Source of the DNA: Sphingomonas turrisvirgatae
GTDB taxonomy: Bacteria; Pseudomonadota; Alphaproteobacteria; Sphingomonadales; Sphingomonadaceae
Direction of reading: 5' to 3'
Length of the DNA stretch: 64,000 nt
Assembly (NCBI RefSeq): GCF_001721295.1
Contig: NZ_MDDS01000011.1
Span: 1 to 64,000, forward strand
Positions 1 to 8,607 of the stretch are shown here, piece by piece. Each line of letters begins with the position of its first letter. Position 1 is the stretch's first letter. Both the position numbers and the translations under genes were made by a program. The notes beneath the pieces are model-generated. The model saw only the letters and a list, made by a program, of their open reading frames with translations, had not been told where the DNA came from and made no database searches.

Positions 1-25
1 CCGTAGAGGCGCTCGCCTACCCCGT

Positions 26-112
26 GCCCAGATGGCGGAATTGGTAGACGCACCAGCTTCAGGTGCTGGCGGTCGCAAGGCCGTGGAGGTTCGAGTCCTC
101 TTCTGGGCACCA
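26..112 (+). tRNA. tRNA-Leu (anticodon CAG)
   Basis: The acceptor stem GCCCAGA (26-32) pairs with TCTGGGC (102-108). It is followed by discriminator A and an encoded CCA (110-112). The anticodon arm CCAGC-TTCAGGT-GCTGG places anticodon CAG at 60-62, and a long variable arm typical of class II tRNAs is present. The T arm reads GGAGGTTCGAGTCCTC. The 3' end lies just upstream of an integrase gene, and its last 19 bases recur, with one base lost, at 39972-39989. This tRNA is therefore the likely attachment site of the island that follows. Confidence 0.96.
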
Positions 113-640
113 TTTTCCTGTTCGCAAACGTTCGCGACGGTTGAAAAACCCCCAGAAATCCGCCAAAAACAAGCGTCGAGCTGACCGGGGTCGTTCGCCT
201 CAATTCGCCCAAATTCGGGGGCCTTTGGGGGCTTTTCCTGGGGGCCCCGGCCAAGCCCCTTTAGAAAGGCCCCCAACGTGCCGCTGTCTGACTTGGCTAT
301 CAAAGCTCTGAAGCCCGGCCCCAAGGCTGTAAAAGTAAGTGATGAGAAGGGCTTATTTCTACTGCTCACGCCCAGCGGAAGCAGGCTTTGGCGGTTCAAG
401 TACCGATTCAATGGCAAGGAGAAGAAGCTCGCTTTTGGCAGCTATCCTGAGATTCCGCTAAAAGAGGCGCGTCGACGTAGGGACGAAGCACGATCACAGA
501 TTGCTCATGGCATTGACCCGTCAGAAGCCAAGCGCGCCCTAGCGGATGCTGAGGCCGAGAGCGCTCGCAACTCGTTCTCCGTGATCGCTGAGGAGTATCT
601 CGAGTTGATGGAGAAGGACGGCCGGGAGGCGGTCACGATC
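94..640 (+). repeat. Left direct repeat / attL: tRNA 3' end plus integrase start
   Basis: This segment, from the last 19 bases of tRNA-Leu through the first part of the integrase gene, is closely repeated at 39972-40512. The two copies align base for base over long runs, including the tRNA end, the leader with its GGGGGCCTTTGGGGGC-like block, and the integrase N-terminus. The arrangement of tRNA, att and integrase at one end and att plus integrase remnant at the other is the classic footprint of a tRNA-targeted integrative element. Confidence 0.85.
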
Positions 641-1466
641 AAGAAATCTCGGTGGCTACTCAGTTTGATGGAGAAGGATCTCGGCGCCCGACCGATCACC
701 GGGATCAAGCCCCCTGAGCTTCTTGCTGTCCTGCGGAAGACCTCTGACAAAGGGCATTACGAAACTGCGCGCCGGATGCGGTCGCTGGCGAGCAGGGTGT
801 TTCGCTATGCGGTCGCTACGTCCCGGGCCGATGGTGATCCTACCAGCCTCCTGCGCGGCGCACTACCAGTGCCCAAAGTTAAGCATCACAGCGCCATCAT
901 CGATCCGAAAAAAGTCGGTGCTCTGCTACGCGCGATCGATGGCTTCGACGGGCAGCCACTGACCAAGATCGCCTTGCAGCTGACCCCACACCTTTTCGTT
1001 CGCCCAGGCGAGCTTCGCCGGGCGGAGTGGCCAGAATTCGATCTGGAAAAGGCGGTCTGGACGATCCCGGCGGAAAAGATGAAAATGAGGCGGGCGCACA
1101 TGGTGCCGCTGTCGCGCCAAGCGCTTGAACCTCATACAAAACGCCCATGCGCTGAGCGCTCGACAGAGGTACGTGTTTTCGTCGCTTTACCCGGGCAATC
1201 GCCCCATGTCCGAAAATACGATCAACGCTGCTCTACGTCGACTGGGGTTTAGTGGCGACGAGATGACTGCTCACGGTTTCAGGGCAATGGCAGGTACCCT
1301 GCTTAACGAGTCGGGCCGATGGAACGCGGACGCAATCGAACGCGCACTTGCACATCAAGAGGTAAACGCTGTGAGGGCAGCCTATTTGCGCGGTCAGCAT
1401 TGGGAAGAGCGGGTAGCTATGGCCCAATGGTGGAGTGACTATCTCTCAGATTTGGCGGCAGCTTAG
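278..1466 (+). pseudogene. Tyrosine recombinase/integrase (P4-like), frameshifted
   Basis: Translation from GTG 278 (AGAAAGG upstream) gives an N-terminal arm-binding domain (DUF4102 type: DLAIKALKPGPKAVKV, FGSYPEIPLKEAR). The core-binding and catalytic domains follow, with the first catalytic Arg in FVRPGELRRAEW. Near 1125-1140 the frame breaks. The rest continues one frame over to 1466, with the HGFRA box and the likely active-site Tyr in AVRAAYLRG. Removing one C from AACCTC at about 1130 restores ALELIQNAHALSARQRYVF, so a single-base insertion explains the break. Adjacent to tRNA-Leu, it is probably the island's own recombinase, now inactive unless the indel is a sequencing error. All catalytic motifs are otherwise present, which suggests recent decay. 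Confidence 0.85.
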
Positions 1467-1725
1467 CGCCTCAATACTCGCCATTCAGCCTGCGCGGGCA
1501 TTATCCAGAAAGCAGCCGTCTGTTAATTCAGAGTTGAGTGACGGCTGGATGGTTTTTGAGTTCAAGGCTCAGGACCCCGGTGCGCTTCCATGCTGGGGAA
1601 AAGCGGCGCTGAAGTCCCCGTGCACCTTCATCTCGATTCAGGGCGGTTTCGTCGTTTCGTGCGGAATCCGTCCGCAGTGGTGACGAACAGCTGGTGCCGG
1701 TTGCAGTGCGTGGCATCGAACGACG

Positions 1726-2031
1726 ATGACGATCTCATCCAAGGCATTTGTATTGCGCCGGTCCGCAAAGCTGGCCGGCTGGATCGGCTTCGCGTCGTTC
1801 GAACTTCTGGTTGTCGCGCTCGTCAGCCTCGTGGCTTCGGTCCGTTGTTGCGGCGCCCACAGTCCGGCCGGTCCTCAATCGCCGGGCGAGTGGCTCGCGC
1901 TCGCGCTGTTTGCCCCTGTCATGCTGCTGCTCGGCGCAGCAGTGGGCGGCGGGATCGCGTGCGCGTTGGAAGGCCTGCTGCGTCTTTTCGCCCGCATAGC
2001 CGAATCACGTCCGGACGGATCTTCGTCGTAA
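1726..2031 (+). CDS. Small hypothetical membrane protein
   Basis: A 101-residue frame from ATG 1726 with two hydrophobic stretches (about residues 18-40 and 57-80). The second is rich in Gly and Ala (LLLGAAVGGGIACALEGLL). It ends in a short polar tail. No family is recognised and the ribosome-binding site is weak. It sits alone between the integrase and a secreted protein, inside the island. It could be a chance open frame in GC-rich DNA, but the regular membrane-segment pattern favours a real gene. Confidence 0.42.
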   Translation: MTISSKAFVLRRSAKLAGWIGFASFELLVVALVSLVASVRCCGAHSPAGPQSPGEWLALALFAPVMLLLGAAVGGGIACALEGLLRLFARIAESRPDGSSS

Positions 2032-2116
2032 GCGCGGGCATTGCCGTCGCGGCCTGCTGGCCAAAACAGCGACCAGCGACCGACAAGGCATCCCTCACTT
2101 CAGCGAGGAAACCATC

Positions 2117-2491
2117 ATGACTTCAACGCCTGTCAAGCTTGCCCTGGCCGGACTGGCCACAGCTGCCGCCATCGGCCTTTCCTCTCCCGCTCACGCGGGC
2201 ACCGGGTGCAACGGCGTGGTCAACATTCTCGTGTGGGGCTGTGCCCCCTGGGACAACAACAACGGGCCGCAATACCCCTACTACAAGAAGAAGCAGGTCA
2301 CGATCCAGGCACCGCGGGGCAGCCGGATCACGATCAAGGACGGACATGCAGTCGTGAACGTGAACGGCCGCGACTATCCGGTGGTGAATGGCGCCAGCGG
2401 CGTCATTGCGGCGGGCGGTGGCAATGTCGTGTCGGCAGGCGGTGGCAACGTCATTTCAGCGGGGGGGCTGAACCTGCGGGTCTGGACTTAG
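2117..2491 (+). CDS. Small secreted protein with Gly-rich repeats, unknown function
   Basis: 124 residues from ATG 2117, preceded by GAGGAAACC. The N-terminus is a clear Sec signal peptide (KLALAGLATAAAIGLSSPAHA, cut after about residue 27). The mature part has two Cys near the start (GTGCNG, WGCAPWD), a basic KKK patch and a C-terminal repeat of AAGGGNVVSAGGGNVISAGG type. The product should be periplasmic or extracellular. No family is recognised. The 3' end overlaps by four bases the stop of the convergent hydrolase gene. Confidence 0.65.
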   Translation: MTSTPVKLALAGLATAAAIGLSSPAHAGTGCNGVVNILVWGCAPWDNNNGPQYPYYKKKQVTIQAPRGSRITIKDGHAVVNVNGRDYPVVNGASGVIAAGGGNVVSAGGGNVISAGGLNLRVWT

Positions 2492-3447
2492 AACTGACGC
2501 GCAGGGGCGGCGATCGCGGCGAGAAAGTCGTCGATCGCCGCCATTGCCGCGCTCCGCACCGGCTCTCGCTCGCGCAGCAATTCGTGCGCCACGCCCTTGC
2601 CGAACCGACACAGGGTGACGTTCGGAAGCTGCCCGATCAGGCGTAGCGCGGCACCGCTGTGAGTCAGGCGGTCGCGATCGGCGACCATCAGCAGCAAAGG
2701 GATATGCAGGCTCCCGACCTCCGGGTTTGCGCGCAGCTTTCTGCTTGAGGAAAACGCTTCCGCCAACCAGCTCCAGCTCGGCGGCCCCAGGCGAAATGCC
2801 GGGTTCTCGTCCAGCCAGAACTGCTCGTCGAGATACCGCTCGAGGTCCCCCGTCATCATCGACATGCTGTCGATCTGATTCGCCGCGCTCGCGCTTTCCC
2901 TCCACGGCCCGCGCGCTCCATTGCCGCGACGGACTTGCCAGGAAGCAATGGCCTCGCTCAGACGGACGCCGAGCGGTGTACGGATACGGATCATCGGCGA
3001 CAGCAACACCGCCGCATCGGGCACGACCTTACGTTCGACGAGCGCGCGCAGCAGCAGATGCCCGCCCATCGAATGGCCCATCACGACATGTGGCCCTGCT
3101 GTGCGGTCCCGCCATGCCGCGGCGACGTCGGCCAGGTCGGCAACAAGGCGCGCGAAACTTCCGCTGTGCCCAATCAGCGGGTCTGCGGTCAGCCGGGGCG
3201 ACCCTCCATGCCCACGCCAGTCGAATGCATCGACATTCCAGCCGCACTCGCGCCAATGCCCGAACGCTTCGAGATACTTCTCGAAAAAGTCGCCGCGGCC
3301 GCCCAGGAACAAGATCGATCCGCGCGGCGCGTCCGTCTCCCACCGGAATGTACGCAGCGGGTAGGCATCGTCGGTTTCGTACCATCCGACCGACGCATCG
3401 TCATGCACTCGCCGCCGCAGCAGCGCCCCGATCTGCGCTCCGCTCAC
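2488..3447 (-). CDS. Alpha/beta hydrolase (monoacylglycerol lipase/lysophospholipase-like)
   Basis: A 319-residue cytoplasmic hydrolase. The nucleophile elbow GHSMGG (Ser126) follows a strand-rich N-terminus with an oxyanion-type loop (LGGRGDFFEKY) and FDWRGHGGSPR. The catalytic Asp is likely in VADRDRLT and the His in GVAHELLRE near the C-terminus. This pattern fits the S33 / PldB-like hydrolases acting on lipid esters. Its start overlaps the stop of the upstream response-regulator gene by four bases (ATGA), so it is probably the last gene of a three-gene operon with the LytS-LytTR pair. That pairing suggests membrane-linked sensing with a lipid-active effector, which is inference. Confidence 0.82.
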   Translation of the reverse strand: MSGAQIGALLRRRVHDDASVGWYETDDAYPLRTFRWETDAPRGSILFLGGRGDFFEKYLEAFGHWRECGWNVDAFDWRGHGGSPRLTADPLIGHSGSFARLVADLADVAAAWRDRTAGPHVVMGHSMGGHLLLRALVERKVVPDAAVLLSPMIRIRTPLGVRLSEAIASWQVRRGNGARGPWRESASAANQIDSMSMMTGDLERYLDEQFWLDENPAFRLGPPSWSWLAEAFSSSRKLRANPEVGSLHIPLLLMVADRDRLTHSGAALRLIGQLPNVTLCRFGKGVAHELLREREPVRSAAMAAIDDFLAAIAAPARQF

Positions 3448-4187
3448 TCTTCGATCGCCCCGGTGACTGCGGCCAGCACCTGGGACCTGTACAGCGGTCC
3501 GACGGGGACCACGCTGTTGTCTGCCAAGGTCAGCTTGAGGACCTTCCCTCTCCGATTGATTCCCCGGACCGCGGATGGCCTGACAAAGGCCGAGCGATGC
3601 GCGCGGATCAGTCCGCCGGCGATCATTCGCGATTCGAGCTCTGCCATGGTGATCCGGTAGAGATAGGCCCGGTCGGCGGTATGAAAATAGACATGGTCGC
3701 GCGCCGCTTCCACACGCTGGATGCTCTCGACGCTGACGCGTGCGAGTCCGGTGCGCACCGGCACCCAGAACACATCCTCTTCCTGGCTTTCAACTGGCGT
3801 GGCGATCGGCGCCGGCGCTCCGGCGCGTCGGGCGGCCTGGCGCTCGCGTAGCCGCGTCAGCATCTTGGCGAGGCGCAGGCGGCGGAGCGGCTTTAGCACA
3901 TAATCTGCAGCACCCAGTTCGAAGGCATCGACCGCATATTCCTCGTGCGCGGTCAGAAACACGATGTCGATGTCCTGCGGCACCAACTCGATCGCGGTTT
4001 GAATGCCGGTCTTGCCGGGCATGCTGATGTCGAGGATGACCGCATCGGGAGCCGCGTCGGCGATCAGCGCGAGGGCGGCAAGGCCGTTGTCGGCCTCCCC
4101 GACAATCTCGATGCCGCCGTCTTCGCCGAGCAATGCGCGCGTCAGCTCGCGCGAGAGCGGTTCGTCATCGACGATCGCGATCCTCAT
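3444..4187 (-). CDS. LytTR-family response regulator
   Basis: 247 residues. The N-terminal receiver domain (about 1-120) has the acidic pair in VDDEP, phospho-acceptor Asp53 in ILDISMPG, and Lys in YVLKPL. The C-terminal LytTR DNA-binding domain (about 140-245) has typical features: VPVRTGLARVSVESI, EAARDHVYFHTADRAYLYR, and IRAHRSAFVRPSAVRGI. It is translationally coupled by ATGA overlaps to the sensor kinase upstream and the hydrolase downstream. LytTR regulators typically bind direct repeats upstream of a few targets, often including their own operon. Confidence 0.9.
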   Translation of the reverse strand: MRIAIVDDEPLSRELTRALLGEDGGIEIVGEADNGLAALALIADAAPDAVILDISMPGKTGIQTAIELVPQDIDIVFLTAHEEYAVDAFELGAADYVLKPLRRLRLAKMLTRLRERQAARRAGAPAPIATPVESQEEDVFWVPVRTGLARVSVESIQRVEAARDHVYFHTADRAYLYRITMAELESRMIAGGLIRAHRSAFVRPSAVRGINRRGKVLKLTLADNSVVPVGPLYRSQVLAAVTGAIEE

Positions 4188-5275
4188 GCCACCTTCTCTC
4201 GCTCAAGTGACGCGATCGGAAGGTCGATCGCGACCCGATAGCCGTTAGCGACAGGGCCATGCTCAATCGCTGCGCGGTCCCCATAATGCAGCTGGAGCCG
4301 GCGCCGGCTGTTGTCGATACCGATACCGTGACCCCGTCCTGCGCCACCGGAGCCATCGCTGGTATTGAAGAGCTCAATGCGAGCCACCCGGCCATCGCCG
4401 GTCACGCTGATGCGAATGCTTCCCGGTCCCTGGATCTCGGCCACGCCATGGCGCACCGCATTCTCGACCAGAGGCTGGAGCAGGAAATTCGGAAGTAGCA
4501 GTTCCTGCAGATCGGGATCGAGTTCGATCGCCAGGCTAAGCCGGTCGCCGAAGCGGGCGCGCTCGATTTCCAGATAGGCGCGGATCGTCGCCAGTTCCTG
4601 CGCGATCGGCACCATCGCATCAGGTCGCGAGACCAACGCCGCACGCAGAAAGTCGGCAAGGCGGCCGAGCATGTCTTCCGCCTCGTCATCGCGCCCCCGC
4701 ACAACCAGGCTGGAGATGCCGTTGAGGGTGTTGAACAGAAAATGCGGGTTGAGCTGAAGCCGCAGCGCCGCCGCCTCCGCACGGCTCGCCGCGGCGGCAA
4801 AGCTTATCGCGCGCGCCTCGTTCAGCCGAGCCATATCGGTCGCGCGCGCAGCCCAGACGAGCGCGATCGACAGATACATGGTCCAGCAATAGAGGATCAG
4901 CATCAGCACCAGACGCTGCGGCTGCATACCGACCGCCCAGTCTTGCCAGCTCGGCACTATGGTGAGGGCAAGCAGCTGAAGCAGCGCCTGGTCGGCTAGA
5001 GTCTGGATCATCGCCGCTACCAGTCCGGCAATTGCCATGAGCAGCCATTTTACGTGTCCCGCCCGTTCCGCCAGATGGTCGAGCAACAGGCTCAGCGCCA
5101 CGGCCTGCGCGATGCCGAGCAGCAGCAGCGGGACATTGGCAACCACCATCATGCCGCCCGCAAAACGCCCTTGAGCTATCGCGCCGCCGATCACCAGGGC
5201 ATATCCGAACAGCCACAGGACTGCGCAAAGCCGGATGGCCGTCCCACGCATGATGCTACGCAAGATACGCTGCAC
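4184..5275 (-). CDS. LytS/YehU-type sensor histidine kinase
   Basis: 363 residues with about four to five predicted membrane segments in the first 145 residues. A dimerisation region (AAAASRAEAAALRLQ) follows, then the His-kinase signature LNPHFLFNTLNGISSL with phospho-acceptor His178. The ATPase domain has the N box LVENAVRHGV and the G-box GRGHGIGIDNSRRRL. This architecture matches the PF06580 family, which partners LytTR regulators, and the cognate regulator follows with a four-base overlap. The stimulus is unknown. The gene is divergent from the lipoprotein gene at 5468. Confidence 0.9.
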   Translation of the reverse strand: MQRILRSIMRGTAIRLCAVLWLFGYALVIGGAIAQGRFAGGMMVVANVPLLLLGIAQAVALSLLLDHLAERAGHVKWLLMAIAGLVAAMIQTLADQALLQLLALTIVPSWQDWAVGMQPQRLVLMLILYCWTMYLSIALVWAARATDMARLNEARAISFAAAASRAEAAALRLQLNPHFLFNTLNGISSLVVRGRDDEAEDMLGRLADFLRAALVSRPDAMVPIAQELATIRAYLEIERARFGDRLSLAIELDPDLQELLLPNFLLQPLVENAVRHGVAEIQGPGSIRISVTGDGRVARIELFNTSDGSGGAGRGHGIGIDNSRRRLQLHYGDRAAIEHGPVANGYRVAIDLPIASLEREKVA

Positions 5276-5467
5276 GCAAACCTCTGTACGCTATAGAAAA
5301 TGCGCCCCCAACCCCCCTCGGAAATGCGGCAATTCGGTCGTGCTGCCAAGCGCTTTTGTCGCATTGAGGTCCGCCGGGCGGTGCCAGTGCCCCGCTGGTC
5401 GCGCGCCGCTCGTGCCGGCACCGCCGGACTGCAAGCAGGATCAGCAATATCGTCGCACGAGAGGCAT

Positions 5468-6376
5468 ATGATCCGCTTTCCGATTATTCTGCTTGTTTCC
5501 GCTTCGTTGCTGGCGTCTGGCTGCGGAGCGCAGGACTTTGGCGACCTGCCCGAGGATCCCAAGGAACGCGCCCTGCTGTGCACCCGCGCAGGGGTAATGC
5601 TCATCGGGGCGACGCCGTCGAAGGACAAGGAACGCTTCGATCGGGTGTCGGCGAAGGGCCGCGAACTGGCGAATGCGAACGGCTTTTACTCGCTTTTCCC
5701 GGGAAGCAACGAGGATCCAGGCAAAGCGCTGGGAGCCGAAGCGACGATCCAGTCGGCGGTAGGGTCGCACTGGGCGACGACGATCAACACCTGCTTCAAG
5801 GCCTATGGCATCGAGGAGGAACCGGTCCCTGAGCTGCCACGCGAACCCTATGAACGCACGGTCGTTTGCGCGGCGGCGATCGCTTACGACAATCTCGGCG
5901 GCCGGGACATGGATGCCGAGGCACGCATCATCTATGATCCGCAGGCCGGATATCTGCTGCACAAGGCGGCGATTCTTGCAGGTGGCGCCGACAAGCTGGC
6001 CACCGCCAATGACGACGCCACCGCGCTACTCGGGCAGGTGATGACCGCCGGGACGGCGCGGGCATGGGCGGCGGAGTGCCGCAGGAGCGACCCGAAGATC
6101 GACAAGGCGGCGGCCGCGTTGCCCACGGACGACGCGGCCGCGCTGACGATCTGCGACGATGTCCTGAGCTTCGCGGAAGAAGGCGGGCTGGCGAAGGGCG
6201 CGAAGGAGAGCGCGCCCGCCAAGCGCTACGCCGCGGTCTATCGCACTGTGCACGCGCAGTTCTCGGCGATGCCCACTCCTGCTTCCGAGGCGATAGAGGC
6301 CGCGATCAAGGCGGTCGCCGAGTCCGGACGGCTCGACCAGATCGGCGACCGGTGCGTCGCGCGGTTCGGCAGTTGA
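5468..6376 (+). CDS. Lipoprotein, unknown function
   Basis: An in-frame extension reaches 5300, but ATG 5468 is preferred. It follows GAGAGG and begins a lipoprotein signal peptide (MIRFPIILLVSASLLASGC) with Cys19 as the lipidation site. The 302-residue product is mostly helical with several Cys (LLCTRAG, INTCFKAYG, TVVCAAA, LTICDD, DRCVARFG) that could form disulfides. No domain family is recognised. It is followed 16 bases later by a DUF3592-like membrane protein, so the two may be co-transcribed. Confidence 0.75.
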   Translation: MIRFPIILLVSASLLASGCGAQDFGDLPEDPKERALLCTRAGVMLIGATPSKDKERFDRVSAKGRELANANGFYSLFPGSNEDPGKALGAEATIQSAVGSHWATTINTCFKAYGIEEEPVPELPREPYERTVVCAAAIAYDNLGGRDMDAEARIIYDPQAGYLLHKAAILAGGADKLATANDDATALLGQVMTAGTARAWAAECRRSDPKIDKAAAALPTDDAAALTICDDVLSFAEEGGLAKGAKESAPAKRYAAVYRTVHAQFSAMPTPASEAIEAAIKAVAESGRLDQIGDRCVARFGS

Positions 6377-6392
6377 GTTTGGGGGTGTAGAA

Positions 6393-6878
6393 ATGGACGT
6401 CTTTACCGCAGTTTCGTTGGGCCTGATCCTGCTCGGCATTCCGATCGCCTGGTTCGGTATCCACCGCTATCGCAAGCAAGGACGGCGTTTCGCCAGCGCA
6501 AGGGCGCACTGGAAGCGGACGGATGCGGAGGTGATCGATGCGCAACTGGTCGATCGCGAGAGTACCGATAGCGACGGCGATTCGACGACCTGGTATGAGC
6601 CAAAACTTCGTTATCGCTACGCGGTGGCCGGGCAGGTGTTCGAGGGGGATCGAACCGCCCTTTGCACGGCGCTTCGATTCTCGCTGTTTCCACCGGCGCA
6701 GCAGTGGCTGCTGGCGCATCCGCCGGGCACGGTGATCGACCTCTGGTACGACCCCGCTCAACCTCAAGACAGCGCGCCGCTTCTCGACAAGCCGAGCCTT
6801 TTCGCTGCGGCGGCACTGGTGATCGTCGGCGGTGGCTTTGCGGGATTGGGCGCGGCGCTGCTTGCAGGCTTTGCCTGA
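6393..6878 (+). CDS. DUF3592-like membrane protein
   Basis: 161 residues with one membrane helix at each end (about 5-22 and 137-158). The central soluble part shows the DUF3592 pattern: a W..TDAEVIDAQL strand, then WYEPKLRYRYAVAGQVFEGDR, and a closing PPGTVIDLWYDPAQPQDSAPL. Members have no established function and are often annotated as conserved membrane proteins. The gene starts 16 bases after the lipoprotein gene. Confidence 0.72.
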   Translation: MDVFTAVSLGLILLGIPIAWFGIHRYRKQGRRFASARAHWKRTDAEVIDAQLVDRESTDSDGDSTTWYEPKLRYRYAVAGQVFEGDRTALCTALRFSLFPPAQQWLLAHPPGTVIDLWYDPAQPQDSAPLLDKPSLFAAAALVIVGGGFAGLGAALLAGFA

Positions 6879-6949
6879 CCGCACCCTGAATTCGTTGCGA
6901 CAGGTACGGGCGATCCCGTCCCTGTCGACGCCAAGTGTGGGAGCCCTTC

Positions 6950-7873
6950 ATGCAAAAGACCTTCACGATGATTTCCGTCGCGGCACTGATCGCGCTCGGA
7001 CTGGTTGCAGGCGCTAGCGCCGCATGGACGGGTAGCATTCGCGTCCTTCAGGTGGATCCATGGGACAACGCACGCTACCTCATCGGCGTGAAATCGAGCG
7101 CTGAAGCGCTCAGGATCATCGACAGCGGTCAGTTCGACATCAATCTGGAGAATGAGGAGGGTTACACACTCCTTCACTTTGCGGCAGAGGCAGGCGATCT
7201 CGAGCTGGTCAAGGCCATGCTTGCCCGAGGTGCCAACCCTAACGCCAAGAACAATTCGGTGGGGTACACACCCTATCAGATGGCCTATTCAACGTCGGTC
7301 AAAGCCGAACTCCGCAAGGCGATGAGCGCCGCGCAGGCCCCCACCCGCGAGGCCGGCGGCGCAGCATCGCCTAAGGGTGCGTCTAAGGCCGCCCCCGTCA
7401 AGTCGAATGGCATGTGCGAGATGGCGCGCAACGACCCTGCGAGCAGCAGCCGGTCGCCGGCATTGCGGCCGTTCCTCGCAGCGAAGGACGCGATCTGGTA
7501 TAACAAGCCTGACGAGCTGACCGGTCTGCTCGAAGATTGCGTAGGGGTGAACCAGCAGGACGAATATGGTTGGTCTCTGCTCCATCAGGCAGCGCAGCGT
7601 GACCGGGTCGAACTGGCAAAGATTCTGCTGAACAAGGGCGCTAGCAATGCCCTTCGCAACAAGGATGGCCAGACTCCGGGGCAACTCGCCACCTCGCCTG
7701 AAATGAAGGCGCTGCTCGGCGGATCCGTCGCGACGGCGAAGCCAGCAACCTCGCGCGATATCGGATGCCAGCAGAAATATCGGGCCGATTCAGCACTTTG
7801 CTCCGATTCCACCTGCCGGATGCGTTCGATGCGCAAATGGCAGCAATGTCTAAAGACTGGCAATTACTGGTAG
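6950..7873 (+). CDS. Secreted ankyrin-repeat protein
   Basis: A GTG at 6935 is possible, but ATG 6950 begins a clean signal peptide (KTFTMISVAALIALGLVAGASAA). The mature protein contains ankyrin units, notably NEEGYTLLHFAAEAGDLELVKAMLARGANPNAKNN (split here only for description) and DEYGWSLLHQAAQRDRVELAKILLNKGASNALRNKDGQTP. They are separated by a low-complexity Ala/Ser/Lys linker. A Cys-rich tail (IGCQQKYRADSALCSDSTC) ends the protein. Ankyrin repeats mediate protein binding, and the likely location is the periplasm. No partner is evident. Confidence 0.78.
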   Translation: MQKTFTMISVAALIALGLVAGASAAWTGSIRVLQVDPWDNARYLIGVKSSAEALRIIDSGQFDINLENEEGYTLLHFAAEAGDLELVKAMLARGANPNAKNNSVGYTPYQMAYSTSVKAELRKAMSAAQAPTREAGGAASPKGASKAAPVKSNGMCEMARNDPASSSRSPALRPFLAAKDAIWYNKPDELTGLLEDCVGVNQQDEYGWSLLHQAAQRDRVELAKILLNKGASNALRNKDGQTPGQLATSPEMKALLGGSVATAKPATSRDIGCQQKYRADSALCSDSTCRMRSMRKWQQCLKTGNYW

Positions 7874-8607
7874 CAGCGGACCCAGTTGCACCGGGATTGG
7901 AAACACTGCGGGCTTGCCCAGTGGGCAGAGCATGCCGAACTCTTGTTGCGCTTCGCCGGCCACCGCTTCCAGGAGACGAGACAGACGTCCGACCGACGCG
8001 ATTAGTGGGCGTTGGAGTCCGACGATCAGCAGCGAAATCAACCTCGCCGCCCTTCGGTCGGAATCTGATCGTCGGCTTTACCCGCCGCCTGAGTTGAGAG
8101 TGAGCATTCCGCTCCCCGCCCACATTCGACCGACTGATCAACGGTCGAGTACTCGATTTTTGCGCATGGCAGCTTTCGCACATTCTAAGCCAAGAGCTGA
8201 CTGTCAGCTACCGGCCCAGTAGCGGCCATTTTTGTCCCATCGAGGAGTTTATCCACAGCGTTCTGAAAAGAAGTGTAGCCTTATCGAACCTGCTCAGTAC
8301 CAGCTGACCCGCCGGATGAACATAAGAAGAACGGAAGCGGATCGTTCCTGATATTTCGTGGTCACCTGCGGAGGAGGCAGGCGCTATGCCGATGCTATCT
8401 AAGTTGGCAGCAATTCGCCTTAGTTGCGGTCGTTCCACCTGTTGCCGGACGATCCCGAAAGCTGCCGCTCGTCAGAGCCTGCATAAGTGTTGCGAGCGTA
8501 AAATGCTCGACGGGCACGCAGCGCTTCCAATTAGAGGGTTGGAGTAGCTGCACTCAGATTTGGTGCTACAAGGTCGCGACATCTAATTGAAAGGCGAGAG
8601 CGGACCC
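7874..8607. other. Intergenic stretch, no gene supported
   Basis: About 730 bases between the ankyrin protein and the multi-PAS kinase. Short open frames exist on both strands, but none has a signal peptide, a domain motif or a good ribosome-binding site. An AGCGGCCATTT string near 8222 resembles the short intergenic motif noted at 13414-13460. I see no confident promoter or RNA gene. Confidence 0.5.
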
